DNA of 64,000 nt from Clavelina lepadiformis (Eukaryota; Chordata; Ascidiacea; Aplousobranchia; Clavelinidae): NCBI RefSeq assembly GCF_947623445.1, contig NC_135241.1:19966501-20030500 (forward strand), in the 5' to 3' direction. Positions within the stretch are counted from its first letter, which is position 1; every line of letters starts with the position of its first letter. The position numbers and the translations under genes were made by a program. Below the pieces are notes generated by a model that was not told the origin of the DNA, made no database searches, and was given only the letters and a program-made list of their open reading frames with translations. Positions 61,583 through 64,000 of this stretch are shown here, in pieces.

Positions 61583-64000
61583 TGTTGTATGTATATGTGT
61601 TTAAGTCCCACTTTTTTTCGGCCCTTTCAATTCTACATCTGTAAAGTTTAGTTATCTAGCGATGTACAGTACGTAGATGTTGTGTAGTGTCACTGTTATC
61701 ACTTTGTCGCGTAATTTCGCAATTCATTCAATTAATTGCCTTTCAACAGCATCTTGTTGTAATGGTTCATGGTACTTCAACGTACGAACCCTCTGCGTCG
61801 AGTTCTATATTTCTGTATTAAACTCGCAACAATTTTCATTCAAGTGTCGTATAGTCTATAATGGATAAATTTTCAAATAACATATTCAGTGCATTGCAGA
61901 TTACACAGTCTAGATTCCAGCCAGCTTTGTAGTTAACGTACACAAACGCACTAATGATAACCTTCTTGCATAAGACTTGTTCAAATGTTTGCAGAATTCT
62001 TTTGCTGCGATTGGTCTGGCGTCGGTTATGTAACTTGATTACAGGAAACGTCAAGGACAGTTGAACCGCATTTGAATTCAATTTTTGAATCGTTGTTCGT
62101 TTTTCAAAAGAACTCGCCTTTGATCGAGAGTTGGCGGAATCCTTGAGAACGATGTAAATCTGTGCATCAACGAACCTCTCTTGCTAAAAAACAAATTGCG
62201 TCAGAACTTCGATTTTTATTAGGTCACAAAGCACGCGAAACACGATTTTCTGATAATAACGCGAGCGCTGTTTGTTCTGCAACGGTTTTCAGATAGAAAT
62301 TAAGAGACAATGCAGTTGCTGAACATAGCATTATAGGTTTAGTTTAGATGTCTATGTACATAGTCTATCAGACACAGACTAAAATTGGCTTTTTGGTTCC
62401 CGACAACTAAATTGGTGGCAGTATAGAGCTAAAACTGGAAGAAAATCATTAAAGTCAGTTTGTTTTTAACAAACAAATGACCTTCCAGGCTTAGATATGA
62501 TTAGCTTGCCGAGCAAGACAACCAAAAATGGATGTTTTTCGTCCAGTTCTGTTTTACTGATCAAGCCTAAAGTGAGGATTATTGTAATAAGTTTAGATTC
62601 ATTTAGCTGTCAACAAATAAGTTTTATTGATGTTGACGTTTTTTTGCTTTTTCGGAATCTGTCTTTCAAGAGGTAAGCTGTTCCTTCCTATAACTTTGAT
62701 ATCGAATTCTTTGAAGTCTTAGGCTATATAAACAATGGGATTTAACGCTAAGCTGGCCTTCATCACTTGTGATGGCGCTTCTGGTTTATCAGAACTCAGT
62801 AACACATCATCTTCTATTTTCTTCAAGGAAATGGGAAACCAGGTGACAAATTTAAAGTTGAAACACCGCTACCACTCAAAACTCGTCGTTATCTCAATGT
62901 GACTTAAAAAAGCAGAGTTGTATGCGGCGACAGCTTTAAGATTTACAGGTGTCTCCGTTGAGTGTTTTTCATAATCAACAACTGTTGTTATTTTACACGC
63001 ATACTCATACCGGCCCGGCTGATTCGTATCACTGACAACTATTTCTCTTGCAACAGCTTGTTTATTGTAATAGAAACGGTTTTAGCTTGCCGGTGTACCG
63101 TAGACTAAGTAATATATGCATTTCTTTCTGATAATATCGCGTTTTTAATGAAAATTTGCTGGTTTCAATAGTGTATTCTTCAAGTCATTGTTAGTATTGG
63201 TGTTAGTTTACCTCTTATTGAGGCAACTCCAATTTCGAACTTTTGTCACAGGCCAACAATGCGCGTTAAAAATACAACAAAATTCTTCCTATATTGCGTA
63301 GTCTCCTATTCATCATAGTGGTATAATGCTTGAACGTTAAACTTTTGTTAAGGAAGTTTTCTGTAATATCTGACTAATTTCACCTCCCTGCAACGCATAC
63401 CACGTAAAGGCGAAAGAATTTAGGTCATTACCCTGACAAGAGTCCCTTTTCCGGCTGTAAACAAACACTCCGCGCAGTATGCAAGCTGGGTATTTTAGAA
63501 AACTGTAGAACAGCAGTTTAACTAAGTTTCCTTTCAAAGCAGCTCTTTTTTGATATCAATGGTTTCCAAAGAGGTATCCTATGAAATATTTTCATTGTCT
63601 TTATTGCAGCACATTATAGCAGGCACTCGTTTTTTCTAATTATAGCCACTTTTTGGGAGTCTGTCTCCATGCAATGGTGGCAAAATGCTTTGCTCAATTA
63701 AATATTTCCACAGCATATTTCCTGATCTAATTTTGCAATTTATTTATTCCAGCAAATAGATTGCGATTAATATAATCTCTACCCAATGACAATATAACAA
63801 CTACCAGGTAGTTCAACGCATTTATCAAGTTTAACCAAATGTTATTTAAGGTATCCGCGTATAAGAATATTGATTAAAAGCATTTTGCGTAAACTAAAAT
63901 TGAAAACCGTCTTACTACTTATTTATTTTTTCTATGCAAAGCCGTCAACTTTTACTTCCAACAATCATCATCGACATTTGTAAATGTTATTAAAGCAGTA
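61583..64000. other. Right flank; no gene recognised
   Basis: Only short unsupported open frames are present on both strands, and no repeat boundaries, RNA gene or splice-linked coding exons could be recognised up to the window edge. Confidence 0.4.

Overview
The window looks like AT-rich nuclear DNA of an invertebrate chordate, most likely an ascidian (sea squirt). This is inferred from a single Ets1/2-type gene (vertebrates have separate ETS1 and ETS2), short intron-split genes with GT-AG junctions, several unpaired splice-acceptor-like sites just before start codons, and MITE-type DNA transposons. I cannot name the species. No operons, CRISPR arrays or rRNA were seen, and no tRNA was recognised by eye.

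Layout. (1) 1.7-2.9 kb, plus: GAR1, core protein of H/ACA snoRNPs, two exons. (2) 4.9-8.4 kb, minus: Ets1/2 transcription factor, rebuilt here as 11 exons with every junction in phase (732 aa; Pointed domain, MAP-kinase TP site, two SUMO-type motifs, split ETS domain). GAR1 and Ets1/2 are tail to tail. (3) 8.4-28.3 kb: about 20 kb with no supportable gene, probably the upstream regulatory landscape of Ets1/2. (4) 29.1-29.85 kb, plus: an intron-containing, polyadenylated histone H2A.X gene ending in an SQDY motif. (5) 32.8-34.0 kb, plus: a MADF-BESS DNA-binding protein. (6) About 36.0-36.35 kb: a relic of a LINE C-terminus. (7) 37.3-41.0 kb, plus: a PWWP-domain protein resembling PWWP3A/MUM1/EXPAND1 (8 exons, 500 aa). 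(8) 43.5-45.9 kb: a partial tandem copy of the 3' half of gene 7, split by nested fold-back elements. (9) 46-50.7 kb: repeats and hAT-like elements. (10) 50.8-60.4 kb, plus: a nectin/CADM-like immunoglobulin-superfamily membrane protein with at least 12 exons; its signal-peptide exon was not found. (11) 60.4-64 kb: 3' flank with no gene seen.

There is no shared pathway across the whole window, but two neighbours, H2A.X and the PWWP3A-like gene, belong to families that act in the chromatin response to DNA breaks, and the MADF-BESS gene lies between them. The most unusual structures are the partial duplication with a nearly unchanged last coding exon, a chimeric non-coding segment near 42 kb that matches two separate places in the Ig-gene region, and a repeat nest inserted into the duplicate after it formed.

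Exon boundaries were worked out by eye from reading frame, splice consensus and family similarity. No alignment or database search was run.
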